The notes beneath the pieces were generated by a model that worked only from the letters and a program-made list of their open reading frames with translations, made no database searches and was not told the DNA's origin. A stretch of DNA of 64,000 nt, from the NCBI GenBank assembly GCA_008729055.1, contig SDUX01000008.1, forward strand, positions 2,542,001-2,606,000, given 5' to 3'. Made by a program: the position numbers and the translations under genes. Positions 43,370 through 53,076 of this stretch are shown here, one piece after another (positions within the stretch are counted from its first letter, which is position 1; each line of letters starts with the position of its first letter). Source of the DNA: Pyropia haitanensis (lineage: Eukaryota; Rhodophyta; Bangiophyceae; Bangiales; Bangiaceae).

Positions 43370-43615
43370 GTGGGTGTGGGTGGGTGGTGTGGGGCTCGGG
43401 AATGAAGGAGGGGGCGGGGGGCGTGGGAGGGAGGGTGTCTTGAGGGATGGGGGGGGGGGGGGGGGTGGGAGGGAGGGTATGTTTTGCGGGGTGGGGGGGG
43501 AGAGGCTGGGGGATGGGAGGCTGAGGGGTGGGGGCGGGGGGAGGGGGAGGTTGGGGGAGGGGGGGCTGGGGGGGGGGGGAGGGGGCGCCACGGCGGGCAG
43601 TGTGCTGGTGCAAGG
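43370..43615. repeat. G-rich tract on the + strand
   Basis: About 250 bp in which the + strand is mostly G in runs of 4-14 separated by single A or T. Many overlapping G-quadruplex arrangements are possible. It ends about 340 bp before the ATG of the 43,955 gene. Confidence 0.75.
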
Positions 43616-43954
43616 GTGGGTGCGGCGCGCCGCCGCCGCCGCCAGCAGTGCCACGGCGGCCGCGGCGGCACGGCGGCGCGTGCGCCGTGTCCCCTCTGCG
43701 GGCGGCGTGGCGCTTAAGGGGCAACGCCTGGCTCGCTGGTGACGCCGCCGACGCGGCCAGCCCGCACCCCCCCTTCCGCTACCGCCGCTCACCGGCCGCC
43801 GCGGCTGGTCCCGCTCCCGCCGCGTGGACGTTGACCGCGCGGCGCCCGCTTTGACTGCGGCGCGGCAGCATCCCACCGCCGTCGTCGCCGCCGTCGCCGC
43901 CGCCGCCGCTGCTGGTGCCCTTGTCCCGCCGTGCACCCCTGCCTCGCCGTCGCC

Positions 43955-46099
43955 ATGCGGGGCGCCCTGCGGTGCCGCCTGCCCACCGCCGCCGCGGCGG
44001 TGGTGGCGGCGGCGGCGGCGGCGGTGGCGGCGCTCGCGGCGGTGCGGCCGGCGGCGGCCGCCCTACCGCGCGCGCGGCCGCCGGTCGGCACGGTAGTGGG
44101 CGGCGGTGGCGACGCGGCGGCGGACGCGGCCGCCCTGGATGGCGTTGGGGTGGTGCGGACGGGGGACGGCGGCTCCCCCCCCGGGCCCCCCGCCCCCGGC
44201 CTGCACTTTCTCGTCGACGGCGTCCTGTCGGCCACCATCCCGCCGCGGGCGGTGCTGCACTCGTTTGGCAGCGCGACCGACGCGCTGACGGTGCTGTTTG
44301 TGCCCGCCGCGGCGGGGGAGGCGGTCACCGGCACGCGGTTTGAGGGGCTCGACGCGGCCGTCTGTACGGCGGCGGGGGTGGAGGTCAAGCCCGCCGCGCC
44401 GGGCACGGTGGCGGCCAGCGGCGGCGGCGGCGGCGGCGGCGGCGTCATCCCCGCCGGCGCCAGCAACATGACCCTGACGATGGACTTTGACGGCCGCGTC
44501 GGCGTCACGGACTGGGCGCTGGTGGTGGACACGGTCGACGCGGCGGGGGTGGCCCGCGCCTACACCTGTGGCGGCACGGTCCGGGTGTGTGGGCTGTCGC
44601 TCACCGACGCGGCCACGGGGGCGGTGCTGTCGGGCGATGGCGGGGCGGGGCTGTCGCTGGGCACCTACGCGGACGTGCTCGCCGCGGGGACGGTGCGGCT
44701 GGGCGTTCGTGCGGTGGCGTGCGCGGCGGGCGCCGCCGCCGCGCCGGCGCTGGACGAGGTGTCCCTCACCACCCGGGACGTTGGCTGCGAGGAGGACCTC
44801 CGCGTGTTCCCGCAGCCCGACGCGTGCCCGACGGTTGCCGACGACGTCCGGCCGGGGTGCTCGTTTGCGTTTACGACGGCCGGCGACGGGCTGCTCCTCC
44901 GGCCCGCGGCGTACCGGACGGGGGCGGGCAAGGTCGACGCGAGCATTGTCTGGCCCGCCGCGGCCCTCGACGGCGAGGCGTTTGAGACGGGCCTGTCCAT
45001 CACGGTGGCGACCGTGCCCGTGCCGCCGCCGGTGCTGCTGCCCGCGTCGCTCGACGGGATGGACGTGTATGGTGGCGAGCTGCTGCCCGTGCCGGCGTTT
45101 AACGCGCCGACCTACGGGGACGAGCTCGGCACGTGCACCCTGTCCGTGGCCGACCGCACCGCCCCGCTGCTGCGCGACGAGTGCACCCTCGGCGCGGCCG
45201 AGCAGTCGCTCGTCTTCCTCTCGGCGGGCGGCCCCGCCTTTTCCGTCCACAACCGCACGGACGTGACGTGCACGACCGCGGCGGGCGGCGCGACGCGCGG
45301 CGTTGCCGCGCTGCGTCCCGCCGCCGTGTCCGTCTCGTTTGGCGACGGCACGCTCGCGGTGCGGGCGCTGGCCAACCGCACCGCCTTTCTCGCCACCGCC
45401 GCCGCCGCGGGCGACGCGGCGCTGGCGCTGACGCTCCGCTACGCCGCCTACGCGCCCGACCGCTTCTCGGCGGCCAAGTCGGCGGCGGTGGCGGCGGCGG
45501 TGGCGGCCGCCGCGGCGCTCCCAGCCGACGCGGTGGCGGTGGTGGACGTGGCGCCGGGGCCGCCCGCGGGCGGCGGGTGCGACCAGACACTGCTCCTCCG
45601 GGCGCCCGCGGGGGCAGACGTGGCCGCCACGGAGCGGGCGGTGGCGGGCGTGGTGGCGTCTGGGGCGCTCGCCGCGTCGGTGCGGCTGCCGTCGTCGGGC
45701 GTGGCGCTCGTGTCGCTCGGCGCGGCACGCGGCGGCGGCGGCGGCGGCCCGGCTGGCGACGCCGCCGTCGACAGCGTGTCGGGCCCGTCGGGCCTCGCGG
45801 TCGGCCTTATTGTCGGTGCCGTCGCCGCGGCGGCGGCGGTGCTGGCGCTGGTCGCGGCGGCGGTCAAGGCGAGCCGCGCGTCGGCGGCGGCGGAGAGCAG
45901 CTTCTCTTCGTCGTCGGGGCCGCTCGGCGTGCCGGCCGCGTCGGTGGGCGCCGCCGCGGGCGGCGGCGACATTCTGCGCGATGTGTACGGGCGGTCGGGC
46001 GAGCCGCACCGCCTGGCCGGGGGGGTCGCCGCTGGGGCGGCCGCCGCGGTGGTGCCCAGCGGGCGGTCGGACGTGGCGAGCTCCACCTACTCGGTGTAG
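43955..46099 (+). CDS. Surface-type single-pass membrane protein, paralogue A, 714 aa
   Basis: Family not recognised. The ATG at 43,955 starts MRGALRCRLPTAAAAVVAAA, a signal peptide; the frame extends a few codons upstream only from GTG. The ectodomain (about 40-610) has spaced Cys (CGGTVRVCGLSL, CEEDLRVFPQPDACPTVADD, GCSFAF, LLRDECTLGAAE) and several N-glycosylation sequons (NMT, NRT). One transmembrane helix (AVGLIVGAVAAAAAVLALVA, about 615-640) is followed by a roughly 75-residue tail with SSSSGPLGVPAA, DILRDVYGRSG and the terminus SSTYSV. It is a diverged tandem paralogue of the gene at 47,655, sharing VLHSFGSATDALTV and the same Cys order. A cell-surface or cell-wall role is likely from topology. 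Single exon. Confidence 0.8.
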   Translation: MRGALRCRLPTAAAAVVAAAAAAVAALAAVRPAAAALPRARPPVGTVVGGGGDAAADAAALDGVGVVRTGDGGSPPGPPAPGLHFLVDGVLSATIPPRAVLHSFGSATDALTVLFVPAAAGEAVTGTRFEGLDAAVCTAAGVEVKPAAPGTVAASGGGGGGGGVIPAGASNMTLTMDFDGRVGVTDWALVVDTVDAAGVARAYTCGGTVRVCGLSLTDAATGAVLSGDGGAGLSLGTYADVLAAGTVRLGVRAVACAAGAAAAPALDEVSLTTRDVGCEEDLRVFPQPDACPTVADDVRPGCSFAFTTAGDGLLLRPAAYRTGAGKVDASIVWPAAALDGEAFETGLSITVATVPVPPPVLLPASLDGMDVYGGELLPVPAFNAPTYGDELGTCTLSVADRTAPLLRDECTLGAAEQSLVFLSAGGPAFSVHNRTDVTCTTAAGGATRGVAALRPAAVSVSFGDGTLAVRALANRTAFLATAAAAGDAALALTLRYAAYAPDRFSAAKSAAVAAAVAAAAALPADAVAVVDVAPGPPAGGGCDQTLLLRAPAGADVAATERAVAGVVASGALAASVRLPSSGVALVSLGAARGGGGGGPAGDAAVDSVSGPSGLAVGLIVGAVAAAAAVLALVAAAVKASRASAAAESSFSSSSGPLGVPAASVGAAAGGGDILRDVYGRSGEPHRLAGGVAAGAAAAVVPSGRSDVASSTYSV

Positions 46100-47654
46100 C
46101 GGGGCTCGGGCGACGCTGGCGGGAAGCTGGGGAGGGGAGGGGGCGTTAGGACCATGACTATAACGTGCCGAGGGGGGTGCCCGCGCGCTTTGCGCTGTTC
46201 TTGACTGTGTATCCTCTGCCTGAACATGTACAAATGAAACTGCTTCAGTCTGACACTCGCTCGCCACACTTGGTGCACAGCCGTCGCTGGCCTTCCCCCC
46301 AGTGTCCCCCACGCAAAAAAGCTCAGTCGATGCCCACGCTCCCCGCTGCAACGAGCGGCCGCGCACCGCCACGCGCCGGCACGGCGGCGGCGCCCCACCC
46401 CGCGGGCGCGCGGCCATGTGGGGCACCCCAGGTGAGCGAGAACAGCCATAGACGGCGCTGCTTCTTGCTGGCGAGCGCCAGGCAACGGCGGCGCGCAGCG
46501 CGGCTCCCTCTCCCTCTGTTTTCCGTCTCTGTCTCGTGTCCTGTGCTCTTTGTCCCGATGCGCCGTCGATCGGCGGCGCCCGGTCGATCGGTCGCTGCTC
46601 TTCCGGCGGCTGCACCGATGCATCCTACTGGATGCATGACACAGCACGCACCAACCGCACCGGCCTGCGGCGCCCGGGGGCGTGTCGGTTTCAGACACGT
46701 GGCTACTGGTTCGCCCGTGACGTGCGCCCGCTTTCGGAAACGGCGGCGGCCGCGCCACCTCCGCGTCCCTGCCGGACCGAGCCACCACCGTGCCGCCCAT
46801 CCTCGCCGTGGGGACCGGACGGGAGACGCGCCGGCCCGCGCGTTGGCCCCCTCTCCCGAGACTGCTGTTGGCCGTAGGGCACAAACGCGCCACTCCACCG
46901 TGCCGCGTGCAAGGCCGCCCGCCGCCGCCGCGGCAGCGTGCCGCCCGTCGCCGCCCGCCGCTGGCAGGCGGCCGCTGCCGGCCGCTGCCGCCGCCGCCGC
47001 TGCCGCCGTCACTGTCGCCGTCGCTGCCGCTGCAGTCACCCGGCGGTGCCACCTCGGCCCGTCATTGTGTGGCCACCCGTCGGCATGCTCGATGGGGGTG
47101 GGGGCAGGGGGGGGGGCGTGGGGGGAGGAAGACCTGGCATTGGGTTTGCAGCGGGACGGCCGGCGGCGGGCGCGGGCGGCACCTTCCCCCCCCGGCGTGA
47201 GCCCCCGGTGCCGTGGCGGCGGCACTGCAGGTGGTGCCGGCGGCCGCGGCGTGCGGCGGTGGGGGAGGGCGCATGCCACCGCGGCGGGCGCTGCTGCCGT
47301 GCCGTGGCGGGCGGGGCGGCGGGGGTGGGCGCGCCGCCAATGGCGGCGGCCGCGGGCTGCGCGCCGCCGGTGCGGACGGCGCGCGGCTCTTGAGGCGGCT
47401 GGCCGCGGCGGGGGAGGCGCGCCACGCACTACCCCATCCGCCGACGCGCTAGATGACCACTCGTCGCCGGCGCCACTGGTCCGTTCAACTGCACCGCGAA
47501 GCGCTCTCTGTCTTTTTGAGGGACGCTACTCCCGACATTGCGTGCCTGTCCTTCCGCCTGCCAGCGCTTGACAGCTGCGGTCGTGTCCTTCCCCTCTTCC
47601 TGCTGGTGGCTGTCCCTATCCCCCGTGTGCGTGCGCGCCGCGGCCACCCGCGCC
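46100..47654. other. Spacer between tandem paralogues A and B
   Basis: Should contain the 3' end of A and promoter of B. The middle (46,150-46,750) is less GC-rich. No gene or copy of the small GWW-motif gene was found here, unlike downstream of B and C. Confidence 0.45.
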
Positions 47655-49835
47655 ATGGCGGCCACCCGCCGCCGCTGCCGCTTCGCGGCGGTCGTGGCGG
47701 TGTCGGCAGCGGCCGCGGCGGTGGGCCTGGCCGCCTCGTCGGCGGCGGCGCCCCCCTCCACGGGTGCCGCGGTGGCGGTCGCGGCGACTGCCGCGGCTGC
47801 TGCCGCGGGAGCCCCACCACCATCACCCGCCGCGGCTGCGTCGGTGCTGCCCTCTACAGCCCACCAAGACGCCACCACCGCTGCGGCCACCCCACCCGCC
47901 GGCCTGTACTTTATGGTCGACGGGGAGCTGCGGTCGTCACTTGACCCGCGGGCGCTGGTGCATTCGTTTGGCTCCGCCACCGACGCGCTGACGGTGGTGT
48001 TTGTGCCGTCCGCGGCGGGCGAGTCCATCACCGCCACCCGCTTTTCCGGCCTTGACGCGGGCGTATGCACCGGCGCGGCGGCGGCGGTGGCACCGCTGGC
48101 GTTTGTCGACGAGCCGACCCGAGGGTCCGCGGCTGCTGGCGCGGGCATGCCCGGCGGGGCGGCCAACGTGACGCTGACGATGGAGTTTGACGGCCGCGTC
48201 GGCGTGACGCCGTTTGAGTTTTCGGTCGACACGGTCGACGTTGCCGGCGGCGCGCACACGTACCGCTGCGGCGGGTCGTACGTGGTGTGTGGGCTGTCGC
48301 TGGTGGACGACGCGACGGGCGCGGTGGTGTCGGGCGACGGCGGGGGGGACGGCGTATCGCTGGGCACGTATGCCGACGTGCTGGCGGCGGGGACGTTCCG
48401 GCTGGGCGTCCGCGCGCAGGCGTGTGACGCGGCCGCATCGGGCGGCGGCGGCGGCACCCCATCGCTGGACGGTGTGCAGGTGAGCGTGCGGGACGTGGCG
48501 GGCGATGAGGACCTCGGGGTGTTCCCCCAGCCCGACGGGTGCCCAGCGGTGGCCGACACGGTGGCCGACGGGTGCTCGTACGCGTTTACGGCTGACGGGT
48601 CGGGCCTGCTGCTGCGGCCGGCGGCGTACCGGGTGGGCGCGGGCGGGGTGGTCGCGTCGCTGGTGTGGCCCGCCGCGGCGGTCGACGGGGAAGCGTGGGA
48701 GGCCGACGTGGCGGTGCGGCTGGCCACGACGCCGCCGCCGCCGCCAGTCGTGACTGGGCTGCTGGCCGACATGGACGCGGCGCCGCTGGATGTATACGGC
48801 GGCGAGCTGGTCGGCCTGTCTGCGTTCAACGCGCCCGTGTATGGGGGCGACGTCGGCGCGTGCGGGTGGACGGTGGCGGGCGCGACGTCGCCGCTGGTGC
48901 GGGAGGCGTGCACGTTTGGGGCGGCCGACCAGGAGCTGGTCTTCCGCACCGCCGGCGGGCCGGCCTTTTCGGCCCACAATGATAGCGCGGTGGTGTGCGA
49001 CGGCGTCACGGCGGTCCAGTCGGCCGACGTGGCGCCCGGAGGGGGGGCGGCCGGCCTGCGGGTGGCGTTTGGGGATGGGCGCCTCGCGACGACGGCGGTG
49101 GCCAATGGCACCGACTTTGTGGCGGCCGCGACGGCGGCGCGGGCGGCGACGCTCGCCGTTGCGGTGCGGCTCGACGTGTACACGCCGGCCCGGTTTTCCG
49201 CGTCCAAGGCGGGGGGGGTGGCGGCCGCGCTGGCGACCGCGGCGGGCGTCGCCGCCGACGCGGTCGCGACGGTGGGCGTAGCCGGCTCGGCCGCGCCGGC
49301 CGCCGCCGGCGCCGCGGTCCAGACGGTGTACGTGCGGGTGGCGCCGGCGGACGCGGACGCCGCGCAGACCGCCATGGCCGCCGCGGTCTCGTCGGGGGCG
49401 GTCGCGCGGGCGGTGCGGCTGGCACCTGCTGGCCTCCACCTCGAGGCCGTGTCGATGGCGCCGGGCAGCGGCGGCGGCGGCGGCGGCGCGTCTGCCGACG
49501 CGGTGGGCGGGCTGTCGACGCTGGCGGTGGGCCTGATCGCGGGTGCGGTCATTGTTGCGCTGGTGGTGGTGGTGCTCGCCGGCGCGGCGGTGCGCGCGCA
49601 AGCCGTGTCGGTGGCGGCCGAGAGCGACCTGTCGTCGTCGTTGGGCCCGCTGGGCGTGCCGGCGGCGACGGCCGGCACGGCGGGTGCGCCTGACGCCATC
49701 CTCCGCGACGTGTATGGGCGGTCGTCGGGTGGCGCGCTCGGCTTGACGGCGGCTGGGGCGGCGGATGCGGCGGGGGCCCACGACGGGCGGTTTGAGCGTG
49801 CGGGCTCGGATGCGAGCTCCACCTACTCGATGTAG
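47655..49835 (+). CDS. Surface-type single-pass membrane protein, paralogue B, 726 aa
   Basis: Same architecture as paralogue A. Signal peptide from the ATG at 47,655 (MAATRRRCRFAAVVAVSAAA), a Cys-containing ectodomain (YRCGGSYVVCGLSL, VFPQPDGCPAVADTV, GCSYAF, VREACTFGAADQEL), one helix at about 620-647 (LAVGLIAGAVIVALVVVVLA) and a tail with SSSLGPLGVPAA, AILRDVYGRSS and the end SSTYSM. The Cys before EDL in A is missing in B (AGDEDL). Sequons include NVT, NGT and NDS. Its last 1,034 coding bases are repeated almost unchanged, inverted, at 62,967-64,000. It converges on the small gene at 50,287. Function unknown. Confidence 0.82.
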   Translation: MAATRRRCRFAAVVAVSAAAAAVGLAASSAAAPPSTGAAVAVAATAAAAAAGAPPPSPAAAASVLPSTAHQDATTAAATPPAGLYFMVDGELRSSLDPRALVHSFGSATDALTVVFVPSAAGESITATRFSGLDAGVCTGAAAAVAPLAFVDEPTRGSAAAGAGMPGGAANVTLTMEFDGRVGVTPFEFSVDTVDVAGGAHTYRCGGSYVVCGLSLVDDATGAVVSGDGGGDGVSLGTYADVLAAGTFRLGVRAQACDAAASGGGGGTPSLDGVQVSVRDVAGDEDLGVFPQPDGCPAVADTVADGCSYAFTADGSGLLLRPAAYRVGAGGVVASLVWPAAAVDGEAWEADVAVRLATTPPPPPVVTGLLADMDAAPLDVYGGELVGLSAFNAPVYGGDVGACGWTVAGATSPLVREACTFGAADQELVFRTAGGPAFSAHNDSAVVCDGVTAVQSADVAPGGGAAGLRVAFGDGRLATTAVANGTDFVAAATAARAATLAVAVRLDVYTPARFSASKAGGVAAALATAAGVAADAVATVGVAGSAAPAAAGAAVQTVYVRVAPADADAAQTAMAAAVSSGAVARAVRLAPAGLHLEAVSMAPGSGGGGGGASADAVGGLSTLAVGLIAGAVIVALVVVVLAGAAVRAQAVSVAAESDLSSSLGPLGVPAATAGTAGAPDAILRDVYGRSSGGALGLTAAGAADAAGAHDGRFERAGSDASSTYSM

Positions 49836-49875
49836 GCGCGCGCGCGTGGTCGCCACAGGGGTGGTCGGCTTGACG
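48802..49875 (+). repeat. Inverted duplication, left arm
   Basis: Matches 62,927-64,000 in reverse complement without net length change (positions sum to 112,802). Over 332 residues I count four amino-acid differences. Near-identity stops about 40 bp past the stop codon; beyond that only patchy similarity remains. The homology may extend leftwards, but the partner lies outside the window. Confidence 0.93.
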
Positions 49876-50286
49876 TTGTTTTACTCGATGACTAACAGGA
49901 AACGCATTGGGACGGTGGGGCAGCGGGTGATTGTTGGCAGCCGCTCTTGTAGTAGAATCGGGGAAAGAATACAAAAAGAATAGAGCAGGCTGCCACTCGA
50001 AGCAAGAAACAAAACCCCAGTCACACAGGAAACTACAGCTCTACAAGAGAAAAGTGAGCCGCACAAACGCAAGAAGCAAGACGCACAAAAGCAAGCAGAG
50101 AACTGGACACAGGTGCCCCTTAGCCACCGTCGCAAGCTGCCGCGTTCTCGCAGCAGAAGCGCGAACCCAAGAACAAAATGGAAGTACAGAACCAGGCAGA
50201 AGGGCCCGTCGGCTCACCACAGCCGCCCCGCCCTGCCGCCGTCACGCGGCTCCGCCGCCCCGCCGCCGCGGCGACCGGCAGCCGCC
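49836..50286. other. Convergent 3' region, membrane protein B / small protein 1
   Basis: 451 bp between two stop codons. Relatively A-rich from 49,960 to 50,170, as expected of 3' UTRs. Matches the spacer at 62,607-62,966 only patchily. Confidence 0.6.
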
Positions 50287-50985
50287 TCAAAACCACAGCT
50301 CCGCGTCGGCCGACGCGTCGTCCGACGCGGCGCGCACCAGTGCCGCCGGCGGCGGCGAGCACACCCACCAGCCGGCGCCCTCGAGGCGGTCAATCTCCGC
50401 GTCCACCGCCGCGGCCACCGCCGCCCGCGGCGGCGGCGGCGGCAGGCCCGCCCACCAGCAGCCGACGTCGAGGGCGTCGATCGCGTCGTCGACGGCGGCG
50501 CCTACCGCCTGGCCCTGCGTCGGCGGTGGGGGCAGCGACGGCAGCGGCGGTGGGGGTGGCGGCGGCGGCGGCGGCGGTGCCGGCACTCCCCCAACGGACG
50601 CGCTCAGGATGGTGACGCGGGAGAGGACGACGGGTCGAGTCGCCTTGGCGCCCGTCCCCCCCCTCATCCGCCGCGCCCGCCCCCCCCGCCGTCGAGGCAG
50701 CGGCCGCGTCGGCCACTCGGCCAACTCCGCCGTGCCTCTGCGGCGGGCGGTCGCGGCGGCGGTGGGCACCAGCTGCGGCAGCGGCGACGCCTCGCCCCGC
50801 TGCACCGACGTTGGGGACGGCAGACCGGCTTCATCCGTGTCGTCCGAGTCGGCCGCGCCGGCCGACGGCGCTGCGTCGGCCCAGGGTGTGGACGCGAACC
50901 GCATGGTCGATTCTCCGTTGGGGGCTTCGCCACGGAGGGGGGCGCCGCCGTCGGAGGGGCTTCCCGAGCCGACGTCCTTGACCAT
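50287..50985 (-). CDS. Small protein with VD-EID-LEGAGWW motifs, copy 1, 232 aa
   Basis: Unrecognised family, supported by a diverged paralogue at 62,013-62,606. Shared order: an acidic segment (AADSDDTDEAGLPSPTS), a basic patch (RPLPRRRGGRARR), RPVVLSRVTILSASVGGVP, then AAVDAEIDRLEGAGWW, and the end AALVRAASDDASADAELWF. Copy 1 has an additional version of the motif (AAVDDAIDALDVGCWW) after a Pro tract. There is no signal peptide or membrane helix, so an intracellular protein is expected. Start: ATG at 50,985; a second ATG at 50,904 (MRFASTPWADAAPS) aligns about as well with the paralogue's start. Converges on membrane protein B with a 451-bp gap. Confidence 0.7.
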   Translation of the reverse strand: MVKDVGSGSPSDGGAPLRGEAPNGESTMRFASTPWADAAPSAGAADSDDTDEAGLPSPTSVQRGEASPLPQLVPTAAATARRRGTAELAEWPTRPLPRRRGGRARRMRGGTGAKATRPVVLSRVTILSASVGGVPAPPPPPPPPPPPLPSLPPPPTQGQAVGAAVDDAIDALDVGCWWAGLPPPPPRAAVAAAVDAEIDRLEGAGWWVCSPPPAALVRAASDDASADAELWF

Positions 50986-53076
50986 CAATGGTGGATGCGT
51001 CGGGGGGAAGGAGGATGGGAGAGGGGGGGCGGAGAGAACGCGAGGGGGTGAAGAGAGGCGAGGAACGAGGAGAAAGCGTGAGAAAGAAGCGCGCGACGGC
51101 TGGGCGACGCGGCGGAGATCGATGCGCCCTTACGCCCACGACCGCGTGTTTCTGGAAGAAGAGCGCGGTCGTAGCGAGATGGACGGATCTCGTGAATGCT
51201 CTCTGTTGGCTGTGCGGGGGGCAGAAGATTGGTGGCGAGGACGGGAGGGAGCCACGCGTAGCTCAAGTACGGCGCCCCCGTCGGCCGCTGGGCCGGCGCG
51301 ACGGTCCGCTCGCCGTCTCGCTCACCCACGAGCGAACCGTTGCGAGCCGAAACTGCTCGAGACTGCCTGTATCCTCGCCCCTGTCACGACACACCAGGCA
51401 GGGGTCGGAAAGGGAAGGGGAAGGCGAGGGGGACAGGTCGTCGCCGCCTCTTCCGGAAATATCCACGGCATGTCCATGCTTTCGGCGGTTGGTTACAACC
51501 TTCCTGTCCACGACCGTGTTGACTGCCGCGGGCGCTGCGTCGGCGCCGTATCGGCGCGCACGCGGGCGGCACGTGGACGGCACGTGCGCCGTCCGCAGCG
51601 GGCCCGTGTCCCGCTCGTGGTGACGAAGGGGCTGGGAAGAGAGAGACAGGGCTGAAGCGGAGGGATACCTGGGGGGGAGGAGAGGGGAGAGGGGAGAGGG
51701 GAGAGGCAAGGAGAGTCGCGGCCGCCGCGGATGGCCCGCCGCGTGCACTTAATGATCAGGGCGCGGGGCGTCGACGGCGGGCGGGCGAGCGGGCTGGCCG
51801 CGCCAGCACGGCAAGCGCGCCCGGTGGAGCGTGGCAGCCTAAATGGGCCGATCGAGCGGGCAGTGGGGGTGGGCGTCTGGGGCAGAGCGTTGCAATTGTC
51901 GTGCACGAGTGCGCCGCTGGCCACGGGCGGTGGACGCGCGCCCCCTCCGGAAGGTCAGAAATATCTATTCAGCTGGGCCAGCGTGCAACCGCCGCGGAAG
52001 GTGACGTGGCGCGGCCGACCAGTAGCGTCTCTGTTGGTTGGCGTCCGTTGCTGTGGGCTCTTGAGAGAAGTAGTGAGCGGACGAACACCCACAATTTTAG
52101 ATCCATACATCACGTGAACAGCAGGCCCCAGCAATATGCGTGGCCGTGCGGCGAAGTGGGGCGTCGACCGAGTTTTTACGTGGCACGAGCCCAGAATCGC
52201 GTTCGAGCGTGCCACGATGTGTCGCACGACCGTGTTCGGCGGGCACGGGGCCCGAAAATCATGCGCAGCGCGCGACTTTTTTTCCTTTGGAAAAGCTACT
52301 CTGGGATCAAGCCGCGGCACACTCTCATGAGAAATGCATCCGGTGCACGCCCACTCATGCGTGCACCCATCGTGCACGTTCTGTGCACTGACCGTGAATG
52401 GAAGTCCTGCAACCTATGGAGAAGTGAGCGGTTCGGCTGCTCAAGCGTATGTACGCGTGCTGCTGAGCACGCTCGGCATGTGGGGCTCGCCAACTGATTG
52501 AAAAAAGCATTTTGGTGTACAATACACGTGAGCAGAGGCAAAGCAGTGCATGCAGATGTCCTGCATGGCACTGCACGAACGCACGAAATCTGGTGCACGG
52601 CGGCACGCATTCGAACAGACTTTTTGGGTGTATGCAACATTTGATGAGCTCGTTGTGCAACGATGGAGTACAAGTACTGCACGGGAACGTGCTGTAGAGT
52701 GCAGGGTCCAAGAGCGCAGAGCGGTAGTACCTGACCAGGGAAAAGCTGGCGAGAAAAGAGCCCTTCGTACATACCTCGACGAGGTAGTTCTCATGCTCTG
52801 TATCCAGAAACCGCGTTCTGGGGCGCTGAGGGCCCACGTTGCAGGCACACGTGCAGGAGTCGGACACACTGCGGCACGTCAAATCGGCCGAATCCAAGGA
52901 ACAGGGTGTTGGCCTTGCTGCGCGGGTGGGTGTCGCGCCCTACTTGTCCCGTGCAGAGGCGGCCAGCGCGCCACCTCGCGCGCCCATCAAACGCATGACC
53001 ATCATGGCCTGTCTATAGAAGCTACATAGCGCGAGCACCCCCCCACACTCCCCCGCCCCCTTCCCTACACCAACCT
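50986..53076. other. Intergenic; GC-rich then low-GC island
   Basis: 50,986-51,950 is the presumed promoter side of small protein 1 and includes GA-rich repeats. From about 51,955 to 53,030 composition drops to roughly 50% GC, with stops in all frames and many TGCAC/GTGCA words between 52,330 and 52,690. This looks like inserted non-genic DNA, but no element ends were found. It ends at the 3' side of the heparinase-like gene. Confidence 0.45.
51670..51712. repeat. Purine repeat GGGGAGA
   Basis: Short tandem purine-rich repeat of GGGGAGA/GGAGAGG type on +. No coding role. Confidence 0.7.

Noticed and set aside
44063..46615. Open - frame of 850 codons
   Set aside because: Exact antisense of membrane protein A; Arg/His-rich shadow of a GC3-biased gene.
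47937..49856. Long - frames opposite membrane protein B
   Set aside because: Shadow frames. The + strand has the signal peptide, Cys pattern and transmembrane helix.
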